NCBI RefSeq assembly: GCF_049310025.1
Contig: NZ_JBJYKD010000009.1
Coordinates: 47,090-111,089, forward strand
Length of the DNA: 64,000 nt
DNA from: JBJYKD01 sp049310025
GTDB taxonomy: Bacteria > Bacillota > Thermosediminibacteria > Thermosediminibacterales > Tepidanaerobacteraceae
Direction: 5' to 3'
Shown here: positions 17,999-26,236 of the stretch, piece by piece
Layout: each line of letters begins with the position of its first letter
Position numbering within the stretch: the stretch's first letter is position 1
Position numbers and translations under genes: made by a program
The notes under the pieces: generated by a model
Databases searched by the model: none
What the model saw: only the letters and a program-made list of their open reading frames with translations
Told to the model about the DNA's origin: nothing

Positions 17999-19564
17999 CT
18001 AATCTTCGTTCAGCCATGTCCTGAGAACTTTGGCCACATCCTCCGGCTTGCGGCGGGCCATTTTTTCTATGCTGTTAAAAATATCGCTGGCTTCGGTTTC
18101 CTGTTCCTGCATGGCCGCCTGCCGGGCAGCCGCTTGCTGGGCTGCGGCTGTCAATTCCTGTACCATCCGTTCTTCCTCCTGTTTTCTCCTCCTGCGGGCA
18201 GCAAAAATTCTAAAGAGCGTCACCGCAAGAACCGCCGCTAAAGCCGCCCCCGCCAAAATCATGTTTCTCTGGCGGGTTCTTTGCTGCTGCTCTTTCGCGC
18301 TCATTTCCTGGGCAAAGGCATTGGCCAGATCGTTGTTAAAGGCCATTCCCTCCACAGATATCTGGTCTCTCTGAGGATCATATCCGATGGCATTGCCCAC
18401 CAGCTGGGATATGGAATTTTTTTCATCGTCGGTTAATTCTCGATTTACCACTACCGATACGGTAAGTTTTTTAACCGCTCCCGGCGAAACGGTTAAATTC
18501 TCGCGGGACTCGTTTACCTCGTAGTTCCTCACTGTCTCCGTTTTCTGGTAATTGGAATTGCCGCCGTTTAATTGTTGGTAGCCCGGAACGTTGGAATTAA
18601 CTCCCGGCTGGCCTTGAGCCGCATTACCCGTTCCTGCAAAATGCTCTCGCAAATCCTGAATGCTGCGCAGGATTCCTTCACCGGTTTCCTGATTTACCGG
18701 TGAGAACAGTTTGCTTTCTACGGTTTTTTTATCAAAATCCAGTTGAGCGCTTACCCTGACCACCACGTTGCCCGGCCCGAAAACCTGTTCCAGGAGCGAT
18801 TGTACACTTTTCTGAAGCTGTTTTTGAAAATTATTTTGGATCGCAAGCTGCGAGTTGACGATTTCCTTTGTATTCTCTTCGGGCGACAGGGGAATATTGG
18901 ATAGCACTCTGCCGTAATCATCTATGACCGAGACATTTTCCGGTTTCATTCCCTCAACGGAATGAGAAATGAGGTAAATTATGCCTTTCACTTCTTCTTC
19001 GGTGATTTCCGCCCCGGGCTTTAACTTTAGAAAAACGGCTGCGGAAGGCTCGGCCTTTGAATCCGGCTCTATGAAAAGGGTTTTTTTGGGCTGGACAATA
19101 TGTATCCTCGCCGTCTCGACCTGCGCCATTTCTTCGATGGTCCTTACAAGTTCGCCCTCTAGAGCCTGATTGTATTGTATCTGTCTTTCCCAATCGGTGA
19201 CGCCGAGCCTGGTTTTGTTAAAGACATCGCTAAAACCAATTGTGCCGCCTTTGGGCAGACCCTCTTGGGCCAGCTGTAATCTCGTTTTATAAACAAGCTT
19301 GGGGTCTACGAGAATTGACTTGCCACCGTCTTCGATTTTGTAGGGGATTTTCATGTCATCGAGTTTTTTAATAATTTCTCCCGCATCTTTGACATCCAGG
19401 TTGGTATAAAGCGGGGCGTACACAGGCCTGCTCACGAAATAAGTTATAAAGCCTATTGCGGCGATTGCAAAAAAAGCGCTTAACAACAGCTTTACCTTTT
19501 GCGCCCTATTTCTGCTCTGCCAGAAATCGCTCACCTGCTGCCGTAACTTGTTTATAAACTCCAT
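17999..19564 (-). CDS. fliF: Flagellar MS-ring protein FliF
   Basis: FliF forms the MS-ring. The 521-residue protein has an N-terminal membrane helix (about residues 25-45), a periplasmic ring-building region, a variable Gly/Asn/Gln-rich linker near 310-345, and a second membrane helix near 430-450. An acidic C-terminal tail that binds FliG follows. The motif YTNLDVKDAGEIIKKLDDM is typical. Confidence 0.97.
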   Translation of the reverse strand: MEFINKLRQQVSDFWQSRNRAQKVKLLLSAFFAIAAIGFITYFVSRPVYAPLYTNLDVKDAGEIIKKLDDMKIPYKIEDGGKSILVDPKLVYKTRLQLAQEGLPKGGTIGFSDVFNKTRLGVTDWERQIQYNQALEGELVRTIEEMAQVETARIHIVQPKKTLFIEPDSKAEPSAAVFLKLKPGAEITEEEVKGIIYLISHSVEGMKPENVSVIDDYGRVLSNIPLSPEENTKEIVNSQLAIQNNFQKQLQKSVQSLLEQVFGPGNVVVRVSAQLDFDKKTVESKLFSPVNQETGEGILRSIQDLREHFAGTGNAAQGQPGVNSNVPGYQQLNGGNSNYQKTETVRNYEVNESRENLTVSPGAVKKLTVSVVVNRELTDDEKNSISQLVGNAIGYDPQRDQISVEGMAFNNDLANAFAQEMSAKEQQQRTRQRNMILAGAALAAVLAVTLFRIFAARRRRKQEEERMVQELTAAAQQAAARQAAMQEQETEASDIFNSIEKMARRKPEDVAKVLRTWLNED

Positions 19565-19583
19565 TTACTTCCACCTTCGCCCG

Positions 19584-19871
19584 CTATACCTGCATTCTCA
19601 TGATTTCCTGGTATGCTTCAATCGCCTTATTCCGTATCTGCAGAGTGAGTTCCAAAGAGAGCCTTGCCTTTTCGCCGGCAATTATTACATCATGTATGTT
19701 TATTTCATTTCCTTGGATGAGTTCATTCAAAGCCCGGTCGTAGTTTTGCTGCAATGTGTTTGCCGATTCCAAGGCCTCTTTTAAAACGTCCTGAAAGGAT
19801 TTCTGCCCCTGTTCTTTTATAGCCCCTGCAAAGACGCCTGGCGTAGTTTCGTTGATCCTGGAAATGTTCAA
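19584..19871 (-). CDS. fliE: Flagellar hook-basal body protein FliE
   Basis: FliE joins the MS-ring to the rod. The 95-residue product has the family C-terminal pattern VIIAGEKARLSLELTLQIRN followed by EAYQEIMRMQV. The probable start is TTG, with GGAGGGAGATG about 8-13 bases upstream and no better start nearby. It lies between flgC and fliF, the standard place. Confidence 0.93.
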   Translation of the reverse strand: MNISRINETTPGVFAGAIKEQGQKSFQDVLKEALESANTLQQNYDRALNELIQGNEINIHDVIIAGEKARLSLELTLQIRNKAIEAYQEIMRMQV

Positions 19872-19899
19872 AGGCTCATCTCCCTCCTATTGCTTGTCC

Positions 19900-20337
19900 T
19901 TATACCTTTCCTATTTCCATGGCTTTTGTTATCATGCTTTTTGCGGTATTTATCGCCGTCACGTTGGCTTCATAGCTTCTTGCGGCGGATATCATGTCCA
20001 CCATTTCGGTTACTATATTGACGTTGGGCATCCTCACGTACCCATTCTGGTCCGCGTCCGGATGAGTTGGATCATACACAAGTTTAAAGGGAGCAGGGTC
20101 CTTTTCCACAGCCACAACCCTGACACCTTTTCCCACATCCATAGATCTTGTCAGAATATCTTCAAAAGAAAACTCATTTCTCCTTTCCTGGAAAATCACC
20201 CTTTCTCTGCGATAAGGTCCTCCTTCGGGGGTTCGTGTGGTAGTTGCATTGGCTATGTTGTTTGATATGACATCCATTCTGAGCCTTTGGGCGGTGAGGC
20301 CGGAAGCGCTGATATCTAAAGAATCAAACAAGCCCAA
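19900..20337 (-). CDS. flgC: Flagellar basal-body rod protein FlgC
   Basis: FlgC is a proximal rod subunit. The 145-residue protein has the rod-family N-terminus (SASGLTAQRLRMDVISNNIA) and C-terminal helix (MVDMISAARSYEANVTAINT). Translation starts at TTG with GGGAGG 7 bases upstream. It sits one base after flgB. Confidence 0.96.
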   Translation of the reverse strand: MGLFDSLDISASGLTAQRLRMDVISNNIANATTTRTPEGGPYRRERVIFQERRNEFSFEDILTRSMDVGKGVRVVAVEKDPAPFKLVYDPTHPDADQNGYVRMPNVNIVTEMVDMISAARSYEANVTAINTAKSMITKAMEIGKV

Positions 20338-20338
20338 T

Positions 20339-20752
20339 TTACTTCCTCCCCTCGTTAATAGCGGTTTGCATCAATTTTAACTTTCTCTGAATCTGATCCG
20401 CCAGAAGGTTATATGAAAGGGCGTTTTTTGTCAGTTCCACCATTTCCTTTTCAATATCAACATTGTTCTGATCGTTTCTAAACGTGGTTTCGTCTTGTCT
20501 TATAACCTCTGGCTCCAAATTATCTAGAGAATTGATTTTTGCAATATGTCTCGGATTGGTCGTCTTTAAATCAAGATTTCTTCCATCAGTTTTATCCTTT
20601 ATAGCCTGCCTTAGGTATTCTTCAAAATAAACGTCAGACCTCTTAAACCCAGGCGTATCCGCATTGGCTATGTTGTTGGCAAGCACTTGGTTTCGAAGCC
20701 ATTTTGCATCCAGCAATCTTTCCATCAATGAAATATCTCCGAATAAGTTCAT
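20339..20752 (-). CDS. flgB: Flagellar basal-body rod protein FlgB
   Basis: FlgB is the first rod subunit gene and the first gene of the flagellar operon. The 137-residue protein has LRNQVLANNIANADTPGFKR near the N-terminus and the C-terminal helix VDIEKEMVELTKNALSYNL. It begins at ATG with GAAGGTGA upstream. Its 340-base leader carries a c-di-GMP-I riboswitch and an intrinsic terminator. Confidence 0.96.
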   Translation of the reverse strand: MNLFGDISLMERLLDAKWLRNQVLANNIANADTPGFKRSDVYFEEYLRQAIKDKTDGRNLDLKTTNPRHIAKINSLDNLEPEVIRQDETTFRNDQNNVDIEKEMVELTKNALSYNLLADQIQRKLKLMQTAINEGRK

Positions 20753-20884
20753 ATATAAATCACCTTCTTTTTTTCGACTTTTTTTTACCTTGTTTGCGTA
20801 TTATTACTAAATTCGCCAAAAAAATGGAAATTCCTTTTTTGATAAATAATATTATGGTGATTTTATAAAAAAAATCTATCCTGC

Positions 20885-20910
20885 AAAAAGATAGAATCCC
20901 CTTTTCTATC
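20885..20910 (-). terminator. Intrinsic terminator in the flagellar leader
   Basis: On the minus strand GATAGAA, loop AAGGGGA, TTCTATC is followed directly by five T. It lies just after the c-di-GMP-I aptamer and 130 bases before flgB, so it is well placed as the expression platform of the riboswitch. An off-switch logic (ligand favours termination) is known for the C. difficile flgB riboswitch and is inferred here. Confidence 0.8.
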
Positions 20911-20914
20911 CTTT

Positions 20915-21000
20915 CAGCAGCCTAGCCGGCATAGCGCTTTACGCGCGCCTTAGCCCCACGGCTTTGCGACCTTTCCTTTCGGTAAAGTTTGCCTTTTTAG
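20915..21000 (-). ncRNA. Cyclic-di-GMP-I (GEMM-I) riboswitch aptamer
   Basis: Read on the minus strand, the leader holds the class-I core in order. GGCAAAC comes first, then a stem capped by a GAAA tetraloop (ACTTTACC with GGAAAGGT, one mismatch). GTCGCAAAGCC, GGGGCTAAGG and a variable GC hairpin follow, and finally GGCTAGGCTGC. GCAAAGCC and the GNRA loop docking to a receptor are hallmarks of the family. It precedes flgB, the same position as a characterised C. difficile riboswitch. It should tie synthesis of the whole flagellar/stator operon to c-di-GMP. Confidence 0.9.
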
Positions 21001-21021
21001 GGATAATTTATTAATTTGGCT

Positions 21022-21050
21022 AATATACATTTTAGACAAAAATCGATAAA
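21022..21050 (-). promoter_or_regulatory. Possible sigma-A promoter of the flagellar operon
   Basis: On the minus strand TATATT (21022-21027) has five of six matches to the -10 box. TTTATC (21045-21050) is a weak -35 at a 17-base spacing. Transcription would begin near 21015, just before the aptamer. I saw no good sigma-D motif. The -35 is poor, so confidence is low. Confidence 0.35.
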
Positions 21051-21071
21051 ATCCTCCTTGTTAATAAAAAA

Positions 21072-21095
21072 AATGCGTGAAATTCTTCACGCATT
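21072..21095 (-). terminator. Terminator after codY
   Basis: A ten-pair stem AATGCGTGAA/TTCACGCATT with a four-base loop is followed by T-runs on both strands. It begins right after the codY stop, and separates codY from the flagellar operon. Confidence 0.85.
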
Positions 21096-21096
21096 T

Positions 21097-21882
21097 TTAA
21101 GCCCTTACTTTTTTGAGCTCTTCCAGGAGCTTATCGTTTAAAATCTTTATATACGTTCCCTTCATGCCAAGAGAACGCGATTCAATAACCCCCGCGCTTT
21201 CAAATTTCCGTAGGGCATTGACGATGACCGACCTGGTGATTCCAACTCTGTCGGCTATCTTGCTGGCCACCAATAACCCTTCGTTGCCGTCCAGTTCCTC
21301 AAAAATATGTTCCACCGCTTCCAGCTCAGAAAAAGACAGTGTTCCGATGGCCAGCTGTACGACGGCTTTTTTACGGGCTTCTTCTTCTATTTCTTCGCTC
21401 TTTGATCTCAATATTTCCATTCCCACCACGGTGGCGCTGTATTCGGCCAGCACCAGATCTTCGTCGGTGAATTTTTCTCCGAATCTGGCCAGCACCAGCG
21501 TCCCCAATCTCTCGCCCCCGCCGTTTATTGGCACAATGGTTGTCAATTTCTCCGGATGGGTGCATTTGGTGTCATTATCAAAAACGCACTCCAGAGTTTC
21601 ATGGGGCAAATTGGATCTGGTCTCATGGATTTCCAGAAGCTTGTCGTTGTACTCTTTGGGAAACATCTTCTCCTGCAAAACCTCTTCCTGGACCGCATCA
21701 CAGTCATAATCTTCCATCAGATAATAGCCCAGGACCTTTCCTTTGCGGCTCGCCACGTAGGCATTGGCGGATAACACCTCTCCAAGGGTTTTGCAAACTT
21801 CATTGAAATCTACGGGGTAACCCGCGGATCTCTGCAGCAATTTGTTGATTCTCCTTGTTTTTTCCAGTAGACTTTCACTCAT
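21097..21882 (-). CDS. codY: GTP- and branched-chain amino acid-sensing repressor CodY
   Basis: CodY senses branched-chain amino acids and GTP and represses stationary-phase genes, motility and metabolism in Firmicutes. The 261-residue protein has an N-terminal GAF domain (residues 1-155), a linker helix, and a C-terminal winged helix-turn-helix with ASKIADRVGITRSVIVNALR near residue 210. The order xerC-hslV-hslU-codY-flgB is the same as in B. subtilis. A strong terminator follows it. Confidence 0.98.
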   Translation of the reverse strand: MSESLLEKTRRINKLLQRSAGYPVDFNEVCKTLGEVLSANAYVASRKGKVLGYYLMEDYDCDAVQEEVLQEKMFPKEYNDKLLEIHETRSNLPHETLECVFDNDTKCTHPEKLTTIVPINGGGERLGTLVLARFGEKFTDEDLVLAEYSATVVGMEILRSKSEEIEEEARKKAVVQLAIGTLSFSELEAVEHIFEELDGNEGLLVASKIADRVGITRSVIVNALRKFESAGVIESRSLGMKGTYIKILNDKLLEELKKVRA

Positions 21883-21914
21883 TGTTTTTCCTCCTTTTGG
21901 TAATTTATTATAAT

Positions 21915-23321
21915 TTACAAAATATACATACTTAGGTCTTTATCTTTGATTATATGTTTCAGTTTTTCACTGACAAAATTTCTGTCAATGGTTATTTCGC
22001 TCTGGGTTAATTTTAATTCCGGAGCGTTAAAAGAAATATCTTCCAGCAATTTTTCCATCACTGTATGAAGCCTTCTGGCACCGATGTTTTCCGACTGCTG
22101 GTTGACATATGTTGCCACTTTTACGATTTCATCAATAGCATCGTCTGTAAAATGGATTTTTATACCTTCTGTTTCGATCAATGCAGTATATTGTTTAATT
22201 AGAGAATTTTTAGGTTCTATTAAAATCTTCTTTAAATCCTCTTCAGTCAGGCTCTTCAGTTCTACACGGATGGGAAATCTGCCCTGCAATTCCGGTATGA
22301 GGTCGGAAGGCTTAGAAATATGGAATGCACCCGCAGCTATAAACAATATATGGTCTGTCTTTACTGGTCCGTATTTGGTCACCACCGTACATCCTTCCAC
22401 AATTGGAAGGATATCCCGCTGGACACCTTCTCTTGAAACATCCGGACCGTAACTTTCCTTACCCGCTATTTTGTCTATTTCGTCTATGAAGATGATCCCC
22501 GTTTCTTCCGCTCTCTTTATGGACTCATTGATCACTTCATCCATGTCGATGAGCTTTTGAGATTCTTCCTGGATTAATATGCGCCGGGCGTTTTCGACGG
22601 TGACTTTTCGCTTTTTGCGGCGCTTGGGAAAAAGGCCGCCGAACAAATCCTGAACATTTATTCCCATTTCTTCCATGCCTGAAGCTGAAAATACTTCCAG
22701 CATGGGCGGAGCGCTGTCTTCCACTTCTATTTCTATCAATTCCTTTTCCAGTTTTCCCTCCTGCAGGTCTCTAAGGATTTCTTTTCTTCTCTCTCTTACA
22801 CTCCTTACCTTTTCGTTAAAATCCTCTTCCTCATGATGATGATGATCGGATTTTGACAGGCCGCCGAATATGGCCTCAAAGGGGTTTTTTGCCCCGTGCT
22901 TTTCCGGATCAGGACACAGTATTTCGGCTATTCTCTGCTCCGCCAGGACCTTTGCCCTATCCTTTACCTGCTCCATTTTTTCCATCTTAACCATTCTGAT
23001 GGAAGTTTCTATTAAATCCCTGACCATGGAGTCCACATCTCTACCCACATAACCTACTTCAGTAAATTTTGTCGCTTCAACCTTTACAAAGGGGGCGTTG
23101 ACCAGTTTTGCAAGCCTTCTGGCTATTTCCGTCTTCCCCACCCCTGTTGGTCCTATCATCAAAATGTTTTTCGGTATGACGTCTTCCTGCATTTCTTCAG
23201 GAAGTTTCTGCCTTCGCAGCCTGTTCCTTAAAGCTATGGCTACTGACCTTTTGGCTTCCTCCTGTCCTACTATATATTTGTTAAGCTCCTCTACTATTTT
23301 TTTAGGAGTCAAATCCTCCAA
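21915..23321 (-). CDS. hslU: ATP-dependent protease ATPase subunit HslU (ClpY)
   Basis: HslU is the AAA+ unfoldase partner of HslV. The 468-residue product has Walker A GPTGVGKTEIA near residue 60 and an intermediate domain with a His/Glu-rich stretch (DHHHHEEE). Walker B IIFIDEIDKI and the C-terminal domain follow. I place the start at TTG 23321, giving LEDLTPKKIVEELNKYIVGQ like other HslU, because AAGGAGGTGAGG lies directly before it. A longer reading frame would start inside hslV. Confidence 0.96.
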   Translation of the reverse strand: MEDLTPKKIVEELNKYIVGQEEAKRSVAIALRNRLRRQKLPEEMQEDVIPKNILMIGPTGVGKTEIARRLAKLVNAPFVKVEATKFTEVGYVGRDVDSMVRDLIETSIRMVKMEKMEQVKDRAKVLAEQRIAEILCPDPEKHGAKNPFEAIFGGLSKSDHHHHEEEDFNEKVRSVRERRKEILRDLQEGKLEKELIEIEVEDSAPPMLEVFSASGMEEMGINVQDLFGGLFPKRRKKRKVTVENARRILIQEESQKLIDMDEVINESIKRAEETGIIFIDEIDKIAGKESYGPDVSREGVQRDILPIVEGCTVVTKYGPVKTDHILFIAAGAFHISKPSDLIPELQGRFPIRVELKSLTEEDLKKILIEPKNSLIKQYTALIETEGIKIHFTDDAIDEIVKVATYVNQQSENIGARRLHTVMEKLLEDISFNAPELKLTQSEITIDRNFVSEKLKHIIKDKDLSMYIL

Positions 23322-23334
23322 AATCCTCACCTCC

Positions 23335-23865
23335 TTACAGTGTTTCAACGGAAATGCAGTTGTTGGTATAGACGCATATCTCAGCGGCTATTTTTAAAGA
23401 TTCCTCAACTATTTTTTCAGGAGGAAGATCTGAAAAGCGGCTGAGGGCTCTGGCCGCGGCCAGGGCATACGGCCCTCCCGAACCTATAGCGGCTATGCCG
23501 TCGTCGGGTTCAATCACTTCACCGTTTCCTGAAATTATCAATATGTGCTCCCTGTCGGCGGCAATGAGCAGCGCCTCCAGTTTCCTTAACATTTTATCCG
23601 TACGCCATTCTTTCGCCAGTTCAACGGCCGCCCTGACGAGGTTTCCATGGCTTTCTTCCAGTTTCCCTTCAAATTTCTCAAATAGCGTTACTGCATCAGC
23701 TACCGAACCGGCAAAACCTGCCAGTATGCTGCCGTTATATATCTTTCGTATTTTTTTGGCGTGGTGTTTCATAATCGTATTTTCTCCAAAAGTCACCTGG
23801 CCGTCGCCGGCGATGGCCGCCCCTTTTTTATTTACCACCGCCACTATGGTAGTAGCCGAAAACAT
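23335..23865 (-). CDS. hslV: ATP-dependent protease peptidase subunit HslV (ClpQ)
   Basis: HslV is the proteasome-like peptidase of HslUV. The 176-residue protein has the N-terminal TTIVAV strand with the likely catalytic Thr at residue 5, so a four-residue leader must be removed, as in other Firmicutes. GDGQVTFG and the GSGGPYALAAARAL segment are conserved. It is 13 bases upstream of hslU and 14 bases downstream of xerC. Confidence 0.97.
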   Translation of the reverse strand: MFSATTIVAVVNKKGAAIAGDGQVTFGENTIMKHHAKKIRKIYNGSILAGFAGSVADAVTLFEKFEGKLEESHGNLVRAAVELAKEWRTDKMLRKLEALLIAADREHILIISGNGEVIEPDDGIAAIGSGGPYALAAARALSRFSDLPPEKIVEESLKIAAEICVYTNNCISVETL

Positions 23866-23879
23866 AAATCTCCGCCTCC

Positions 23880-24797
23880 TTAAGCGTGAGGGAAAGTCCT
23901 GTCGTAGACTTCCTTTAACCTTTCTTTTGTGACGTGGGTATAAATCTGCGTGGTAGACAGACTAACATGCCCCAGAAGTTCCTGAACGGTCTTTAAATCC
24001 GCTCCATTGTTTAACATATGAGTCGCGAAAGTATGTCTGAGGGTATGAGGGCTTATCTTTTGGTTTAATGAGGCTGCTTTTACGTATTTGTCTATAATTC
24101 TGCGGACGCTCCGGTCGGTAATCCCGGTCCCGTGCCTGTTGAGGAATAAAGCGTCACAGGATATACTTTTCAGCAAAAACGGCCTGCTTCTTTTCAGGTA
24201 ATCCTCCAGACTTTCAGCCGCTTTTTGCCCAAAAAATACAACCCTCTCGCGAGAGCCTTTTCCAAATACTATTATGTAATTTGCGCCCATGTTCAAATCC
24301 TTAACCCTGAGGGAAACCAGCTCTCCAACCCTCATTCCAGTGGCATAAAGCAATTCCATAATAGCCCTGTCTCTGATCCCCAGTGTATCCCCTGATGGAG
24401 CCGAAAGCAGGGCTTCTATTTCCGGTGGATATAAAAAGAGCGGCAGCTTCTTGGGCAATTTAGGGCTTTTGACGTAAGCGGCTACATTTTCCCCCACAAT
24501 CCCTTCCCCGGAAAGAAACTTAAAAAAGCTCCTCACCGCAGAAAGCTTCCTGGCAATGGTTTTTCTCGACAACTGTTTTGCCTTGAGATGCGCTAAAAAC
24601 CCTCTTATGTCAACGTGATCTATTTTCGAAAAAGCGCGTTCAGATATTTTTTTTTGTTTTAAATATTCGTTAAACTGCATTAAGTCCCCCGCATACGCTT
24701 TAATGGTATTTTCGGATTTATTTTTGGTTACTTTCAAGTAATTTAAAAAGCTGTCGATTAACGTTTCGTCCAAATCCATCAGCCTCTCGGTCAACAT
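23880..24797 (-). CDS. xerC: Tyrosine recombinase XerC
   Basis: XerC resolves chromosome dimers at dif. The 305-residue protein has an N-terminal SAM-like core-binding domain (to about residue 90) and a catalytic domain. The catalytic Arg is in ATGMRVGEL, HxxR in HTLRHTFATHM, His in LGHVSLSTTQ and the nucleophile Tyr in IYTHVT. The gene order matches codV (xerC)-hslVU-codY in Bacillus, so it is a housekeeping recombinase and not a phage integrase. The 93 bases upstream, toward trmFO, are AT-rich and show no motif. Confidence 0.95.
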   Translation of the reverse strand: MLTERLMDLDETLIDSFLNYLKVTKNKSENTIKAYAGDLMQFNEYLKQKKISERAFSKIDHVDIRGFLAHLKAKQLSRKTIARKLSAVRSFFKFLSGEGIVGENVAAYVKSPKLPKKLPLFLYPPEIEALLSAPSGDTLGIRDRAIMELLYATGMRVGELVSLRVKDLNMGANYIIVFGKGSRERVVFFGQKAAESLEDYLKRSRPFLLKSISCDALFLNRHGTGITDRSVRRIIDKYVKAASLNQKISPHTLRHTFATHMLNNGADLKTVQELLGHVSLSTTQIYTHVTKERLKEVYDRTFPHA

Positions 24798-24890
24798 TCG
24801 AATAATATACTACCATAATAGTGTCTTTTATGCAATATTCAATTCTAAATTATTTTTAAATTTATTGTTAATTTTTTTTGATAAAAACTC

Positions 24891-26207
24891 TCAACTAACC
24901 CGAATTTCTTCGTTACGAATAAATTCTCTTAGCGCCTGCAGGGCTCTCCCGGCCATAAGGGCATTTCTCTCCTTTCTTGACTTCACTTTCTGCTCCAAAG
25001 GCGGCAATATACCGAAATTCGACTTCATTGGCTGAAAATTTTCGGGTTTTGCCGTGGTGATGTAATGGCAGAGCGCACCTATGACAGTATATTTGGGAAA
25101 AACCACAAGGCTTTTGCCTTTTATGAACCTTGCCATGTTAATTCCCGCCACTATCCCGGAAGCTGCAGACTCAATATAACCTTCGACTCCTGTAATCTGC
25201 CCTGCGAAAAACAAACCTTTTATCCCCTTCACTTCCAGTGTGGGGTTTAAAAAACGTGGACTTGATATAAATGTGTTCCTGTGGATAAAACCGTAACGAA
25301 CAAACTCAACGTTTTCAAGGCCGGGAATCATGCTGAAAACTCTCTTCTGCTCGTTCCACTTCAAACTGGTCTGAAAGCCTACAATATTGAAAAGTGTGCC
25401 TTCCTCATTTTCTTTCCTCAACTGGACTACGGCAAAGGGCTCCTTTCCCGTACGAGGATCGACTAAGCCCACCGGTTTTAAAGGGCCGAAAAGCAATGTC
25501 CCGGGCCCCCGCCTGGCCATTACCTCGACGGGCATGCATCCTTCAAAAAAAACAGGCTTTTCAAATTCTTTTAGTGGATGGGTTTCAGCCCTTATGAGCT
25601 CATTGTAAAATCTATGGTATTCTTCCCGAGTCATGGGCAGATTAACGTAATCGTCATCGCCTTTATTGTATCTGGAGCCCCAAAATGCTTTATTCCAGTT
25701 AATTGATTCCTTCGTTATTATTGGTGCCGCAGCGTCATAGAAATATATGTATTCCCCGCCGAGAAATTCGGCAATGGCTTTTGAAAGATCCTCCGAGGTT
25801 AGAGGGCCTGTGGCTATAATGGCAGGTGGGGATGGTATTGCCTTAACCTCTTCCCTGTGAATTGTCACAAGAGGGTGTTCTTCCAGAATTTTTGTTATTG
25901 CCGATGAAAACCGTTCCCGGTCGACGGCCAGAGCCGCGCCCGCAGGGATGCGTGTGGCATCCGCCGCCTTCATGACAATGGAATTCAAAAGGCGCATTTC
26001 TTCTTTCAAAAGCCCGGCGGCATTGGTTAGTTCGGCGGACCTGAAAGAATTGCTGCAGACCAGCTCAGCAAGCTTATCGGTATGGTGAGCCGGTGTAGTA
26101 TTGTAAGGTCTCATTTCAAAAAGTTCCACCCTGATACCGCTGTTGGCTATGTACCAGGTCGCTTCGCACCCTGCAAGTCCACCTCCAACAACCTTGACGC
26201 TTTCCAT
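24891..26207 (-). CDS. trmFO: tRNA m5U54 methyltransferase TrmFO
   Basis: TrmFO uses folate and FAD to methylate U54 in tRNA. The 438-residue product begins with an FAD-binding GGGLAGCEA motif. It has the family signatures ELVCSNSFRSAELTNAAGLL and VEGYIESAASGIVAGINMAR. I chose ATG 26207 because GAAGGTGA lies 8 bases upstream; a GTG four codons earlier is too close to that site. The gene lies between topA and xerC, as in Bacillus. Confidence 0.96.
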   Translation of the reverse strand: MESVKVVGGGLAGCEATWYIANSGIRVELFEMRPYNTTPAHHTDKLAELVCSNSFRSAELTNAAGLLKEEMRLLNSIVMKAADATRIPAGAALAVDRERFSSAITKILEEHPLVTIHREEVKAIPSPPAIIATGPLTSEDLSKAIAEFLGGEYIYFYDAAAPIITKESINWNKAFWGSRYNKGDDDYVNLPMTREEYHRFYNELIRAETHPLKEFEKPVFFEGCMPVEVMARRGPGTLLFGPLKPVGLVDPRTGKEPFAVVQLRKENEEGTLFNIVGFQTSLKWNEQKRVFSMIPGLENVEFVRYGFIHRNTFISSPRFLNPTLEVKGIKGLFFAGQITGVEGYIESAASGIVAGINMARFIKGKSLVVFPKYTVIGALCHYITTAKPENFQPMKSNFGILPPLEQKVKSRKERNALMAGRALQALREFIRNEEIRVS

Positions 26208-26236
26208 ACCTTCCTTCACCTTCGTGACAATAAAAA

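Noticed and set aside
21051..21059. AAGGAGGAT on the minus strand downstream of codY
   Set aside because: It looks like a ribosome site but no start codon with a usable frame follows; it lies in the promoter region of the flagellar leader.
22820..22860. Repeated ATGATG-like run in hslU
   Set aside because: It encodes the His-rich part of the HslU intermediate domain and is not a repeat element.
23880..24797. xerC as a phage or element integrase
   Set aside because: Gene order with hslV, hslU and codY is the conserved housekeeping arrangement, and no attachment repeats or phage genes flank it.
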